From Sandaracinaceae bacterium (GTDB lineage: Bacteria; Myxococcota_A; Polyangia; Polyangiales; Houyiibacteriaceae), in the NCBI GenBank assembly GCA_020633055.1, contig JACKEJ010000013.1, forward strand, positions 124,001 through 188,000: a stretch of DNA of 64,000 bases. Direction: 5' to 3'. Numbering within the stretch: position 1 is the stretch's first letter; each line of letters opens with the position of its first letter. Shown piece after piece: positions 51,205 through 59,849 of the stretch. A program made the translations under genes and the position numbers. The notes beneath the pieces were generated by a model. The model did no database searches. It worked only from the letters and a program-made list of their open reading frames with translations, and was not told the DNA's origin.

Positions 51205-54200
51205 ATGACGGAACAACAGCACGACCAGGTGGCCGCGACGGGCACCCCAGCAGACACGAGCGCCCGGGCCGAGGGCGCGAGCGACGAGCCGCAGGCGGCG
51301 GGGAAAGGGCGCGCGAAGAAGCTGACGCTGTTGGCGCTCAAGCTCGCGTTCACCGGCGCCATGCTCTACGTAATCTTCGGCAAGGTGCTGGCGCGTGACG
51401 GGGCCGAGGACTTGAGCGCCCGCCTCGCCAACCTGGATTGGCGCTGGGTGGTGGCGGCCGTGTGCATGCAGCTCACGGCGATCGGCTTCGCGACGGTCCG
51501 GTGGCAGCGTCTCCTCGTGGGTCAGGGCATCCACGCTCCGTGGCGCTTCCTGGGCAGCTCCATCATGATCGCGCGCTTCTGGGGCGCGTTCACGCCAGGC
51601 GGCTTCACCGGCTTTGGCGGCTGGCGCATCTTCGACATCGCCGAGCGCACCGACAAGACCGCGCGCGCCGCGGCCGTCATCGGCGTGGAGATGATCCTGG
51701 GTCAGCTCGCGTTCGGTGTGGTGGTGATGATGGCGAGCGTGTTCGGCGCCGAGTTCATCGGCATGAACGGCGTGCTGCTGATCAACGCGGCGTTCGTCAC
51801 CATCATCACCATCGGCATCACGTTCCTCGCGCGCCCGCGGCTCTTCCGCACCGTCAGCGGGGTCCTGCCCGGCAACGTCCAGGCGCGCATCCACACGCTG
51901 ATCGACGCGGTCTGCGCCTACCAGGGCAAGGGGCTGCTCGTCGCCCAGGCCGCCGCGCTCGGTGTGGGTGTGCATGCGTTCAACAACCTCATCTACGTGT
52001 GCGCCGCGCGCGCCCTCGGCGTCGAGCTCAGCGTGGGGCAAGTGTTCTTCGCGTCCTCGCTGCAGATCCTCGCCACGCTCATCCCCGCCTCCATCAACGG
52101 CATGGGCCTGCGCGAGACCGCCGCCGTCGCGCTCTACACCTCGCCCGCCATCGGCCTGCCGCTGGCCGTGGCGGTGCTCATCCCCACCGTGGGCTTCGCC
52201 TGCGAGATGTTCGTGTCGGCGTGGGGTGGTCTCGCGTTCTTGCTGCGCAAGGGCGGGGTCCGCGCCGACATCACCGTCGACGAGTCGGAGCGCGAGGAGC
52301 AGTTCTACGCGGAGACGGGCGTGGACGAGAGCCGCTGGTCGGTCCCCAAGCGCGGCCTCATCCTGGGCTTCGGCGCGGGCCTGCTGGCCGGCGTGCTGAT
52401 CGGGCTCGCCGAGGGCAGCGTCATCGTGGCCACCAGCGCCGTCCCCACGGGCCTGAACGCCATCGTGTACGGCGCCGTCAGCTACGCCGTGCTGTGCTCG
52501 CTCCTGGGCGCCGTGGGCGGGTTCGTCATGGCGCACGTCAGCCGCATGATGCGTCGCGAGGCCATGCCCGAGGCCGACGCCTACGCGCGCTACTGCGGCG
52601 CCATCGTGGGGCTCTTCGGCTTCGTGCTGAGCGCGTTCCTGGTGCGCCGTGACGTGTACGACGAGGAGATCGCCTACAAGAGCAAGGAGGGGCTCCTGCT
52701 GCTCGGCAGCGCCGCGCTGTTCGGCCTCGTGCTGTACGTGGTGCTGAGCGCCAGCCTGCGCTTCCTCCTGAAGAAGCAGGTGGCCACGCCCGTGCTGGGC
52801 ATCCGCGGCTCGCTCGGGTTGTTCGTCGGCCTCGTCGCGCTCCTGATGGGCATCACCTTCGCGGTGGGCAAGCCCGCCATCGCGTCGGACCACCAGAACC
52901 GCGCCACGCCCCCGGCCGACGCCGGCAACGTGCTTGTCATCGTGGTGGACACCCTGCGCGCCGACCACCTGCCCGCCTGGGGCTACCAGCGCGGCAGCAC
53001 GCCCCACCTGGACGCCTTCGCGGCGGACGCCGTGCGCTTCGACCAGGCGTTCTCGAACGCCAGCTGGACGCGCCCCAGCTTCGCCTCGATCATGTCGGGC
53101 CGCATGCCCAGCAGCCACACGGTCATGGGCAAGGGCTCGCGCCTCCCGGAGGAGGTCACCACCATGGCCGAGGCCATGAGCGCGCGCGGCTTCGTCACCG
53201 GTGGCTTCGTGACCAACTTCAACGTGGAGCCGCGCTTCAACTTCGGGCAGGGCTTCGACGAGTACCGCTTCCTCGAGCCCGACTTCGTGCTGGGTGCCGA
53301 CGCCGACTCCAGCAAGCTGCTGGTGCTGCAGGTGGTGCGACGCGTGCGCGAGAAGTTCAATGGCATGCTCAACGTGGTGGCCCCAGGCGCCGACTACCAG
53401 GACGCCGAGACCGTCAACCGCGAGCTCTTCGCCTGGCTGGAGCGCGCGCCCTCGGACCGCCCCTGGCTGCTGTTCGCAGGGTACATGGACCCGCATGACC
53501 CGTACTTCTCGCACCCCTACTCGGGCAGCGGGTACTCACGCGCAGCGCATCAGAACCCGCGCCCGGAGGAGGCCGAGGCCCTGCGCCGCCTGTACGACGG
53601 CGAGATCACCTACTGGGACAGCCACTTCGGCGCGCTGGTGGCCGAGCTGCAGCGGCGCGGTCTGTACGACGACATGACCATCATCGTCACGTCCGACCAC
53701 GGCGAGGAGTTCGGTGAGCACGGCGGCTTCTGGCACGGCGACACGCTCTACGACGAGCAGCTGCGCGTGCCCCTCATGGTGAAGCTGCCGCGCAACAGCC
53801 GCGGCGGCACCGTGCTGCGCCACTGGGTGCAGAGCATCGACATCATGCCCACGCTGCTGCGCGCGCAGGGCCTCGACGTGCCCGAGGGCGTGCAGGGCGG
53901 TGACCTGTTCCTGGGCACGGACCGCGTCTACGCGGAGGAGAGCCACGCCGAGAACATCCTCGAGAGCATCCGCGTGCGCAGCGGCATGACCGAGCGCAAG
54001 CTGATCACGGCCAACGAGGGCAACCCCCGCGGCCTGCCCACCACGGAGCTGTTCCACGTGGACGACGACCCGACCGAGCAGCACGACCGCGCCGCCGACG
54101 CGGACAGCGCGGAGGAGATCGCGGGGCTGCGCACGCTGATGGCCGAGCGTCGCCGCTGGGCCGCCGAAGGGCGCGCGCAGTCGGACGAGGTGCCGGTCAC

Positions 54201-54321
54201 AGACATGGGGGACGATGAGAAGGCCAGCCTGTGCCGGCTCGGCTACCTGACGGGGGAGGTCTGCTTGGACCTGTGCCGGCGCGACCTGCTGAGCGGCGCG
54301 CTCTGCAACGCGACCCCGTGA
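51205..54321 (+). CDS. Flippase-like membrane domain fused to a sulfatase-fold domain
   Basis: A 1038-residue membrane protein. Residues 40-350 are the LPG-synthase-type (UPF0104) multi-span domain with ARFWGAFTPGGFTGFGGWR. About 360-560 adds more spans (LILGFGAGLLAGVLIGLAEG, GLFVGLVALLMGITFAVG). The last 460 residues are a sulfatase/alkaline-phosphatase fold: metal ligands in LVIVVDTLRADHLPAWGY, the nucleophile region SNASWTRPSFASIMSG with Thr622, and the distal TSDHGEEFGEHGGFWHG. Type I sulfatases use Cys or Ser for formylglycine in C/S-x-P-x-R; here the motif is T-R-P-S-F, so this is more likely a phosphotransferase or phosphodiesterase on an envelope lipid, as in LtaS- or EptA-type enzymes. 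It is next to a convergent PhoX-like gene. Confidence 0.85.
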   Translation: MTEQQHDQVAATGTPADTSARAEGASDEPQAAGKGRAKKLTLLALKLAFTGAMLYVIFGKVLARDGAEDLSARLANLDWRWVVAAVCMQLTAIGFATVRWQRLLVGQGIHAPWRFLGSSIMIARFWGAFTPGGFTGFGGWRIFDIAERTDKTARAAAVIGVEMILGQLAFGVVVMMASVFGAEFIGMNGVLLINAAFVTIITIGITFLARPRLFRTVSGVLPGNVQARIHTLIDAVCAYQGKGLLVAQAAALGVGVHAFNNLIYVCAARALGVELSVGQVFFASSLQILATLIPASINGMGLRETAAVALYTSPAIGLPLAVAVLIPTVGFACEMFVSAWGGLAFLLRKGGVRADITVDESEREEQFYAETGVDESRWSVPKRGLILGFGAGLLAGVLIGLAEGSVIVATSAVPTGLNAIVYGAVSYAVLCSLLGAVGGFVMAHVSRMMRREAMPEADAYARYCGAIVGLFGFVLSAFLVRRDVYDEEIAYKSKEGLLLLGSAALFGLVLYVVLSASLRFLLKKQVATPVLGIRGSLGLFVGLVALLMGITFAVGKPAIASDHQNRATPPADAGNVLVIVVDTLRADHLPAWGYQRGSTPHLDAFAADAVRFDQAFSNASWTRPSFASIMSGRMPSSHTVMGKGSRLPEEVTTMAEAMSARGFVTGGFVTNFNVEPRFNFGQGFDEYRFLEPDFVLGADADSSKLLVLQVVRRVREKFNGMLNVVAPGADYQDAETVNRELFAWLERAPSDRPWLLFAGYMDPHDPYFSHPYSGSGYSRAAHQNPRPEEAEALRRLYDGEITYWDSHFGALVAELQRRGLYDDMTIIVTSDHGEEFGEHGGFWHGDTLYDEQLRVPLMVKLPRNSRGGTVLRHWVQSIDIMPTLLRAQGLDVPEGVQGGDLFLGTDRVYAEESHAENILESIRVRSGMTERKLITANEGNPRGLPTTELFHVDDDPTEQHDRAADADSAEEIAGLRTLMAERRRWAAEGRAQSDEVPVTDMGDDEKASLCRLGYLTGEVCLDLCRRDLLSGALCNATP

Positions 54322-54337
54322 GCCCGCGACGCGCGAC

Positions 54338-54356
54338 GGGGCCCGGACCGGGCCCC
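54338..54356. terminator. Perfect hairpin between two convergent genes
   Basis: GGGGCCCGG and CCGGGCCCC are perfect complements around one base; an 8-bp stem with loop GAC is more realistic. It lies in the 56 bases between the convergent sulfatase and PhoX-like genes and could stop both transcripts. No T-tract is present on either strand, so the call is tentative. Confidence 0.4.
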
Positions 54357-54377
54357 GCGGTCCCCGCCGGCTGAGGC

Positions 54378-55625
54378 TCAGCCGAGCGGGCCGAAGAACG
54401 GCCCGGTGACCTCGTAGGTCACGCCCGTCCCCGCGCCGTTCACGCCACGCTGCGAGCTGAAGTACAGCCTGCGCAGCGTGGGGTCGAAGGCGAGCCCGGT
54501 GATCTCCGACGTGTCGTGCCCTTCCAGCTGCACGAGGGGCACGACCTCGCCGCTGGGCGAGACGGCCACCACCTGCATGTCGTCGCCGTCCTCGGCCACG
54601 AGCAGGTCACCACCCGTGGTGGCCAGGATGAAGTCCACCCCTTGCAGGATGGGATCGGCCACCGTGCCCGCGTCGTAGACGATGCGCAGCGTGTCGTCGA
54701 CCACGTGGTGTGCCCAGATGCGGTCGTCGCCCTTGGTCGTGAAGTAGACCTCGTCGTCGAAGTACCAGACGCCCTCGCCCCCGTCGAAGGCGGTGCTCTC
54801 GGGCACCTGCTCGCGGGTCGGCGTGGTCTCGGCGCTGGGGTCGATCACGGCGGACCACGTGACGGCCCCCGTCTCGCCCGCGGTCACCTGCATGACCTCG
54901 AGGGTGCCGGCCGTGAGGATGGGGTTGCCGTTGTCGTCCAGCGCGTCGGGCGTGAAGCGGTAGAAGCGCCCGTCTGGGCGGTCTTCCGTCAGGTACAGGC
55001 GCATGCGCACGGGGTCCACGGCCACGGCCTCGTGATAGAAGACGCCCAGCGCCGTGAGCTCGACCCCGGCGCGCTCGCCGGTCGGGTCGCACTCCCACAC
55101 CACGCCCTCGGCGTGCTCCTCGCCAGACAGCCACGTGCCCCACGGCGTCGGGCCGCCCGAGCAGTTCCACGTGGAGCCGGTCAGGATGGGATAAGCGTCG
55201 AGGATGTTGCCGTTGCGGTCGAAGCGGATGGCGCCCACGCCCGAGCGCCCGCGGATGATGGGGAACTCGCTGTTCGAGACGTAGATGTAGCCTTGGTCGG
55301 TCGTCTCGAACGTGGCGCCTCCGTCCGGGAACGGGTGCCACATGTAGTCCTCGCCGGCGATCACGGGCTGCCCCGACGTGGCGATCACCCGCCCCGTGAA
55401 CCCCGCGGGCATACGCATGCCGAACTCGTTGGCGGGCTGGAGCGCGCCGTGGCGCGTGAGGTCGCCCGCGGCAGGTGTCGGCACGGGCACATCCCCGTCT
55501 CCGCCACAGCCGCTCACGCTCGAGCCGAGCAGCGAGGGGCCGAGGAGGAGCGCACCGGTGCCGGCAGCGCTGCGTTGGAGGAAGCCTCGACGGCTGAGGG
55601 GTTGCGGGGAGCGGGGCTTTGCCAT
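54378..55625 (-). CDS. PhoX-like (DUF839) secreted protein, Tat substrate
   Basis: A 415-residue protein. The N-terminus is a twin-Arg signal (SRRGFLQRSAAGTGALLL) with a lipobox-like VSGCGG near residue 40. The body is a beta-propeller typical of the DUF839/PhoX group: PDGGATFETTDQGYIYVSNS, GGPTPWGTWLSGEEH, GVFYHEAVAVDPVRMRLYLT, GGEGVWYFDDEVYFTTKGDD and TSEITGLAFDPTLRRLYFSS. PhoX enzymes are calcium-dependent phosphatases; this protein shares the Glu of the GEEH motif, but activity is not shown. ATG 55625 sets the signal at the terminus. Confidence 0.85.
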   Translation of the reverse strand: MAKPRSPQPLSRRGFLQRSAAGTGALLLGPSLLGSSVSGCGGDGDVPVPTPAAGDLTRHGALQPANEFGMRMPAGFTGRVIATSGQPVIAGEDYMWHPFPDGGATFETTDQGYIYVSNSEFPIIRGRSGVGAIRFDRNGNILDAYPILTGSTWNCSGGPTPWGTWLSGEEHAEGVVWECDPTGERAGVELTALGVFYHEAVAVDPVRMRLYLTEDRPDGRFYRFTPDALDDNGNPILTAGTLEVMQVTAGETGAVTWSAVIDPSAETTPTREQVPESTAFDGGEGVWYFDDEVYFTTKGDDRIWAHHVVDDTLRIVYDAGTVADPILQGVDFILATTGGDLLVAEDGDDMQVVAVSPSGEVVPLVQLEGHDTSEITGLAFDPTLRRLYFSSQRGVNGAGTGVTYEVTGPFFGPLG

Positions 55626-55687
55626 GGCGCGAGTATTCGACCCGTTGTGACGAGAACAAGCAACAACGGGTTGGCAAAAGAAACAAG

Positions 55688-56326
55688 TCAGCGTGAGAGC
55701 CACGCATCGAGCTGCGCGGCGCTGTCGAGCTGGTGGCTCTTCGGCACGTGTCCGTCGAACACGGCGAGCCCCTCTGGGCCCGTCCCGACGGCGACGAACG
55801 TGATGCCAGCGCCTGCAGCCGCGCGCTGATCGTCGAGGCGGTCGCCCACGTAGAGGCAACGCTCGGGCCGCGCCTCGCCCAGCAGCTCCCACACGGGCTC
55901 GAAGCAGCGCGGGTCCGGCTTGGGGGCGGGCTGGTCCTCCACGGCGAAGATGCCATCGAAGAGCGCCATGGGGAGCTCGGCCTGCTCCATCCGCAGCGCC
56001 AGGTGCCGCCGCGAACGCTTGGTGACGATGGTCAGGTGATGCCCCAGCTCGCGCAGCTTCGCGAGGGTAGCCCGCACGCCCGGCACCGCGGGGTACGGGT
56101 ACTGCGTCACCAGCGTGAGGTAGCGTGCCATGAACGGGGCAGGATCCACGCCTGGCCAGAGGCGCTGCAGGGTCTCCTCCCAGGTCGAGAGGTAGACCAC
56201 CAGCTCGTCTCGCGAGGGCACGCGCAGGGAGAGCTCGGCCGCCACGCGCTGGTGCGCGGCGACGTACTGACCGAAGGAGTCGATCAGGGTGTCGTCGAGG
56301 TCGAAGATCAGGTTGGGGTAGCGCAT
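55688..56326 (-). CDS. HAD-family hydrolase, phosphoglycolate-phosphatase-like
   Basis: A 212-residue haloacid-dehalogenase-fold phosphatase. Motif I is FDLDDTLIDS with the nucleophile Asp9, motif II is VTKRSRRHL (Thr), motif III is PKPDPRCFEP (Lys) and motif IV is VGDRLDDQRAA. A helical cap lies between motifs I and II. The substrate is not evident. ATG 56326 is used because it starts the fold; the frame extends to 56530. It is divergent from the hotdog thioesterase gene and 62 bases downstream of nothing else on its strand; the PhoX-like gene follows it. Confidence 0.88.
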   Translation of the reverse strand: MRYPNLIFDLDDTLIDSFGQYVAAHQRVAAELSLRVPSRDELVVYLSTWEETLQRLWPGVDPAPFMARYLTLVTQYPYPAVPGVRATLAKLRELGHHLTIVTKRSRRHLALRMEQAELPMALFDGIFAVEDQPAPKPDPRCFEPVWELLGEARPERCLYVGDRLDDQRAAAGAGITFVAVGTGPEGLAVFDGHVPKSHQLDSAAQLDAWLSR

Positions 56327-56479
56327 CGAGGGGGCTGGTCTGGCACCCTCGCGTGCCCGTCGCCAGTCGAGGACGAACCGCCGCGTTCGCGTCACACCAC
56401 CGCGCTCCACCCGCGCGCCTGAACGCAACGGGCGAGCCCGCGCGGGGCGCGCCTCCGAGCGCGCTGGGCGATTTGGGTC

Positions 56480-57160
56480 ATGCTCCCCGGCATGCCGACC
56501 GATCCGCAGTGGATGAAGCCCCCCGAGCACGCCAGCAGCCCCGACTGGGCGGCGCAGCGAGAGCTCGCGAGCGCCGTGCGCGCCCTGATCGCCGACTGCA
56601 TCGAGACGCGAGCAGACGCCGACACGCTAGCCAGCGTGACGGAGGCCGTGCGCGCCGTGAGCGCGACGCTCGCAGGGCACCCGCGCATTCGCGCGCGGGA
56701 CGCGTATCGAGAGGGCCACTACAGGCAGCACCCCGAGCGCTTCGTCGACCAAGGAGCCATGCTGGGCCGCAGCAACCCCGTGGCCGGACCGCTCGTGTTG
56801 CGGCGCGAGGGTGAGCGCGTGGTCGGTGAGATCTCCCTCGGACCCGCGCACGGTGGCGCCCCCGGCTTGGTGCATGGCGGCGTCGTCGCCACGCTCCTGG
56901 ACGAGGTGCTGGGGCACGCGGCCATCTCCACCGGGGTATCGGTGGTGACGGCCACGCTGAACGTCCGCTACCACGCGCCCACCCCGCTCGGCGTCACGCT
57001 GCGCTGCGAGGGATGGATCGCCGAACACACGGGGCGGCGCTTCAAGCTCAAGGGCCAGATCCTGGCTGGGGACAAGCGCACGGCCAGCGCGGAGGGCGTC
57101 TTCGTCGACGTGTCTGGCGACCGCTTCGACGCGATCATGCCGCGAGCGGCCGAAGGCTGA
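56480..57160 (+). CDS. Hotdog-fold thioesterase
   Basis: A 226-residue protein. The C-terminal 130 residues are a PaaI/4HBT-type hotdog fold: VVGEISLGPAHGGAPGLVHG, GGVVATLLDEVLGHAAI with the helix-capping HGG, and YHAPTPLGVTLRCEGW. The first 90 residues are an additional helical region (LASAVRALIADCIETRADAD) of unclear role. The likely reaction is hydrolysis of an acyl-CoA thioester. ATG 56480 is used, with ATG 56492 as an alternative. The gene stops 3 bases before the convergent histidine-kinase gene. Confidence 0.83.
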   Translation: MLPGMPTDPQWMKPPEHASSPDWAAQRELASAVRALIADCIETRADADTLASVTEAVRAVSATLAGHPRIRARDAYREGHYRQHPERFVDQGAMLGRSNPVAGPLVLRREGERVVGEISLGPAHGGAPGLVHGGVVATLLDEVLGHAAISTGVSVVTATLNVRYHAPTPLGVTLRCEGWIAEHTGRRFKLKGQILAGDKRTASAEGVFVDVSGDRFDAIMPRAAEG

Positions 57161-57163
57161 GCC

Positions 57164-59749
57164 CTACGCGCCCGCGCGCACGACGGCGAGCAGCGCCTGC
57201 TGCGCTTGGTGCACCGCGTCGGAGAGCTCCGCGAGCTCGTGGGCGACGTCGTCCAACGCCGCCGCGTGCTCGATGGTCGCGCACAGCTGCCCCACGTGCA
57301 TGGCGCCGACCTGCCGGCTGCTGCCAACCAGCGCGTGCGCGCGACGCTGGACGGTGTGCAGGTCCCCCGCGGTAGACGCAGCCAACAGGTCGCGGACGTT
57401 CTCGTCGCTGGTGCCCAGGTACGTCTCGACCACCTGGGCAAAGAAGCCAGGGCTCACCTCTTCCAGCGCCTTCAGCTGCTCGACCACCGCCATGTCCAGC
57501 GTCTCACGCCACTCGGGGCTGTCCGTCGCCATGCGGGATGGTAACGAACCCGGGGCCGAGGCGCAGCCGATTTGCAGCGCTGCCTCGAGCTGGTCGAGCG
57601 TGAAGGGCTTCGCCAAGTAGGCGTCCATGCCCGCGTCGAGCGCCTTCTCGCGGTCGCCCGGCATGGCGTTGGCCGTGAGCGCGATGATCGGCAGGCGCTC
57701 GCGCCCCGAGCGCTGCTCGAGCGCGCGCACTTCGGCGGTCGCTTCATAGCCGTCCATGACGGGCATCTGTCCGTCCATCAAGACGCACCAGAAGCCGTGC
57801 TCCGAATCGCGCAACAGCCTGAGCGCCTCCGCCCCGTCCCCGACGACCACCGAGGCGAAGCCCAGCGCGCGCAGCTGCGCCACCGCGACCCGTTGGTTGG
57901 TCTCGTTGTCCTCGACCACGAGCACCGTGCGCCCGTTGAGCGACACCTCGTGGCCACCTTCGCTCAGCGAAGGACTGCGCGGCCGCTCGGACGGAGGCGC
58001 GCCCACCACGGGCACGATGGGCTCGGCCGCCAGGGCCGTGTTCAGCGCGTCCAGCAGGCGATTGCGGTGGATGGGCTTGGGCAATTCGGCCACGAAGCCG
58101 CACTCTTCGAGCTGTTGGCGGAGCTCGCCGAGCGAGGCGCCCATGGCCACCATCACGCAGCCCAGCGGCGCGAGGACGGCCCCGAGCTCCTGCGCCGCCC
58201 TCGCCGCAGGCTGCCCCAGGCTGGCGACGTCCACGATGGCCACGTCGATGCTCGGCTCGTTCGCCTGGGCCCGTCCCCGCACCGCCTGCACCGCGTCGGC
58301 GGGAGACTGCGTGAGCACGGACTCGACGCCCCACGCCCCGAGCTGAGACTTGAGCGTGAGGCGCATGCGCTCGGACGCGTCCATCACCAGCACGTGGGCA
58401 TGCCAGAGGCGCGCGTTGACCGTCAGCCCGCGCGTCGTGAGCAGGTCTTCCTTCTCCAGCTCCAGCGCGAAGCTGAACGAGCTGCCCTGACCGAGCATGC
58501 TGCTCACCTCGAGCTCGCTGCCCATCAGCTCGACGAGCTGACGACAGATGGACAGCCCGAGGCCCGTTCCACCGAAGCGGCGCGTGGTGGACGTGTCGGC
58601 CTGTGAGAACGGGTTGAAGATGGTCAGCAGCTTGTCGGCCGCGATCCCCACACCCGTGTCCGTGACGGCGAGGCGCAGACGCACCACGCCGTCGCGTGGG
58701 CTGTCGACCAGCTGCACCGTCAGCACGACCTCGCCGTCGGACGTGAACTTGATGGCGTTCGACACCAAATTGGTGATGACTTGCCGCACGCGCAGCGGGT
58801 CCCCCACCACTTGCTTCGGGAGGTTCGCGTCGACGTCGGCGATCAGCTCGATGCCGCGGTGCAGCGCCGTCGCAGCGTGCGCCGACGCCACCTCCTCGAT
58901 GAGCTGCGCGATGTCGAAGGCCACCAGCTCGAGCTCCACGGCCCCTGCCTCGATCTTCGACACGTCGAGGATGTCGTTGACGATGGCCATCAGCAGCTCG
59001 CTCGAGCGCACCACTTCGCTCACGAACTCGGCCTGCTCGGTGGACAGTCGCGTGCGACGGAGCAGCGAGAGCATGCCCACGATGCCGTTGAGCGGCGTCC
59101 GGATCTCGTGGCTCATGTTGGCCAGGAAGCGGCCCTTGGCGCGCGCCGACTCGAGGGCTGCGTCGCGCGCGTCGGCGATCTCGTGTGTTTGAGCCACCAG
59201 CATCTCACGCGCCTCGTCGCCTTGCTGCGCCAGCGCGACGATGGTGCGGACGAACCGCTCTCGCGTGAGCGCGATGACCACCGACGCGCCACCTGCGACG
59301 GCCACGTTGATGAGCCAGTGCGAGCCCTGCGCGGGGAGCATGGCGGGCCGCAGCACGAGCCACCCGAGCCCCAACAGCAACGTGAAGTACGTCGACGCGA
59401 GCGCGCTCGGGATGATGCCCGCGCCCGCCACCATGCTGATCACGATCACCACGCTCTGGTCCGGGTCCCCGCTGAAGCCCACCACGGAGAGCGGCGCCGC
59501 GGATACGCAAGTCGCGGCCGCGAACGTCAGCGGGAAGGCCCAGCGACCGTCGAGACGCACGTCCAAGTACGTGACGACGAAGCAGGCCAACGCGACGCCG
59601 AAGTTCACGAGCGCGATGGGCAGCCCGGGCTCGAGAGGAGGGGTGAGGAGGTACAACGCTCCCAACACGCCGAACCACGCGCCGCCGATCAACAGCATGC
59701 GTCGGAGGTGCCAGCTGATGCTGGCGATGGGCCTTCGTTCGACGCTCAT
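57164..59749 (-). CDS. Hybrid sensor histidine kinase with receiver and HPt domains
   Basis: An 861-residue membrane kinase of the BarA type. About six hydrophobic segments cover residues 15-165, so it senses through the membrane domain. HisKA has the phospho-accepting H214 in MSHEIRTPLNGIVGM; the ATPase shows NLVSNAIKFTSDGEVV, DTGVGI and FGGTGLGLSICRQLVELMG. A degenerate receiver-like domain (about 440-575) follows, then a full receiver (VLVVEDNETNQRVA, phospho-accepting D659 in LMDGQMPVMDGY, Lys in LAKPF). The last 120 residues are an HPt domain with H805 in RRAHALVGSS, where the usual Lys after Leu is Val. It is divergent from the diguanylate cyclase gene, 100 bases apart. Confidence 0.93.
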   Translation of the reverse strand: MSVERRPIASISWHLRRMLLIGGAWFGVLGALYLLTPPLEPGLPIALVNFGVALACFVVTYLDVRLDGRWAFPLTFAAATCVSAAPLSVVGFSGDPDQSVVIVISMVAGAGIIPSALASTYFTLLLGLGWLVLRPAMLPAQGSHWLINVAVAGGASVVIALTRERFVRTIVALAQQGDEAREMLVAQTHEIADARDAALESARAKGRFLANMSHEIRTPLNGIVGMLSLLRRTRLSTEQAEFVSEVVRSSELLMAIVNDILDVSKIEAGAVELELVAFDIAQLIEEVASAHAATALHRGIELIADVDANLPKQVVGDPLRVRQVITNLVSNAIKFTSDGEVVLTVQLVDSPRDGVVRLRLAVTDTGVGIAADKLLTIFNPFSQADTSTTRRFGGTGLGLSICRQLVELMGSELEVSSMLGQGSSFSFALELEKEDLLTTRGLTVNARLWHAHVLVMDASERMRLTLKSQLGAWGVESVLTQSPADAVQAVRGRAQANEPSIDVAIVDVASLGQPAARAAQELGAVLAPLGCVMVAMGASLGELRQQLEECGFVAELPKPIHRNRLLDALNTALAAEPIVPVVGAPPSERPRSPSLSEGGHEVSLNGRTVLVVEDNETNQRVAVAQLRALGFASVVVGDGAEALRLLRDSEHGFWCVLMDGQMPVMDGYEATAEVRALEQRSGRERLPIIALTANAMPGDREKALDAGMDAYLAKPFTLDQLEAALQIGCASAPGSLPSRMATDSPEWRETLDMAVVEQLKALEEVSPGFFAQVVETYLGTSDENVRDLLAASTAGDLHTVQRRAHALVGSSRQVGAMHVGQLCATIEHAAALDDVAHELAELSDAVHQAQQALLAVVRAGA

Positions 59750-59832
59750 GGGGGGACTGCCGGGCTGGGCGCTCTATCTGCGGATATCGCTCGAGACAGC
59801 GAAAGAGCCGTTCCAAAGAGAGCGCCGAGGAT

Positions 59833-59844
59833 ACACTCTAGTGT
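59833..59844. promoter_or_regulatory. 12-bp palindrome in the kinase/cyclase promoter region
   Basis: ACACT (59833-59837) and AGTGT (59840-59844) form a palindrome around CT, 5 bases before the GGDEF start codon, in the 100-base gap between two divergent signalling genes. Such a position suits an operator. No binding protein is implied by the sequence. Confidence 0.35.
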
Positions 59845-59849
59845 TTGGA

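Noticed and set aside
51055..53514. An 819-codon minus-strand frame antisense to the flippase/sulfatase fusion
   Set aside because: It is His/Ala/Glu-rich with no recognisable fold and lies opposite a protein with complete motifs.
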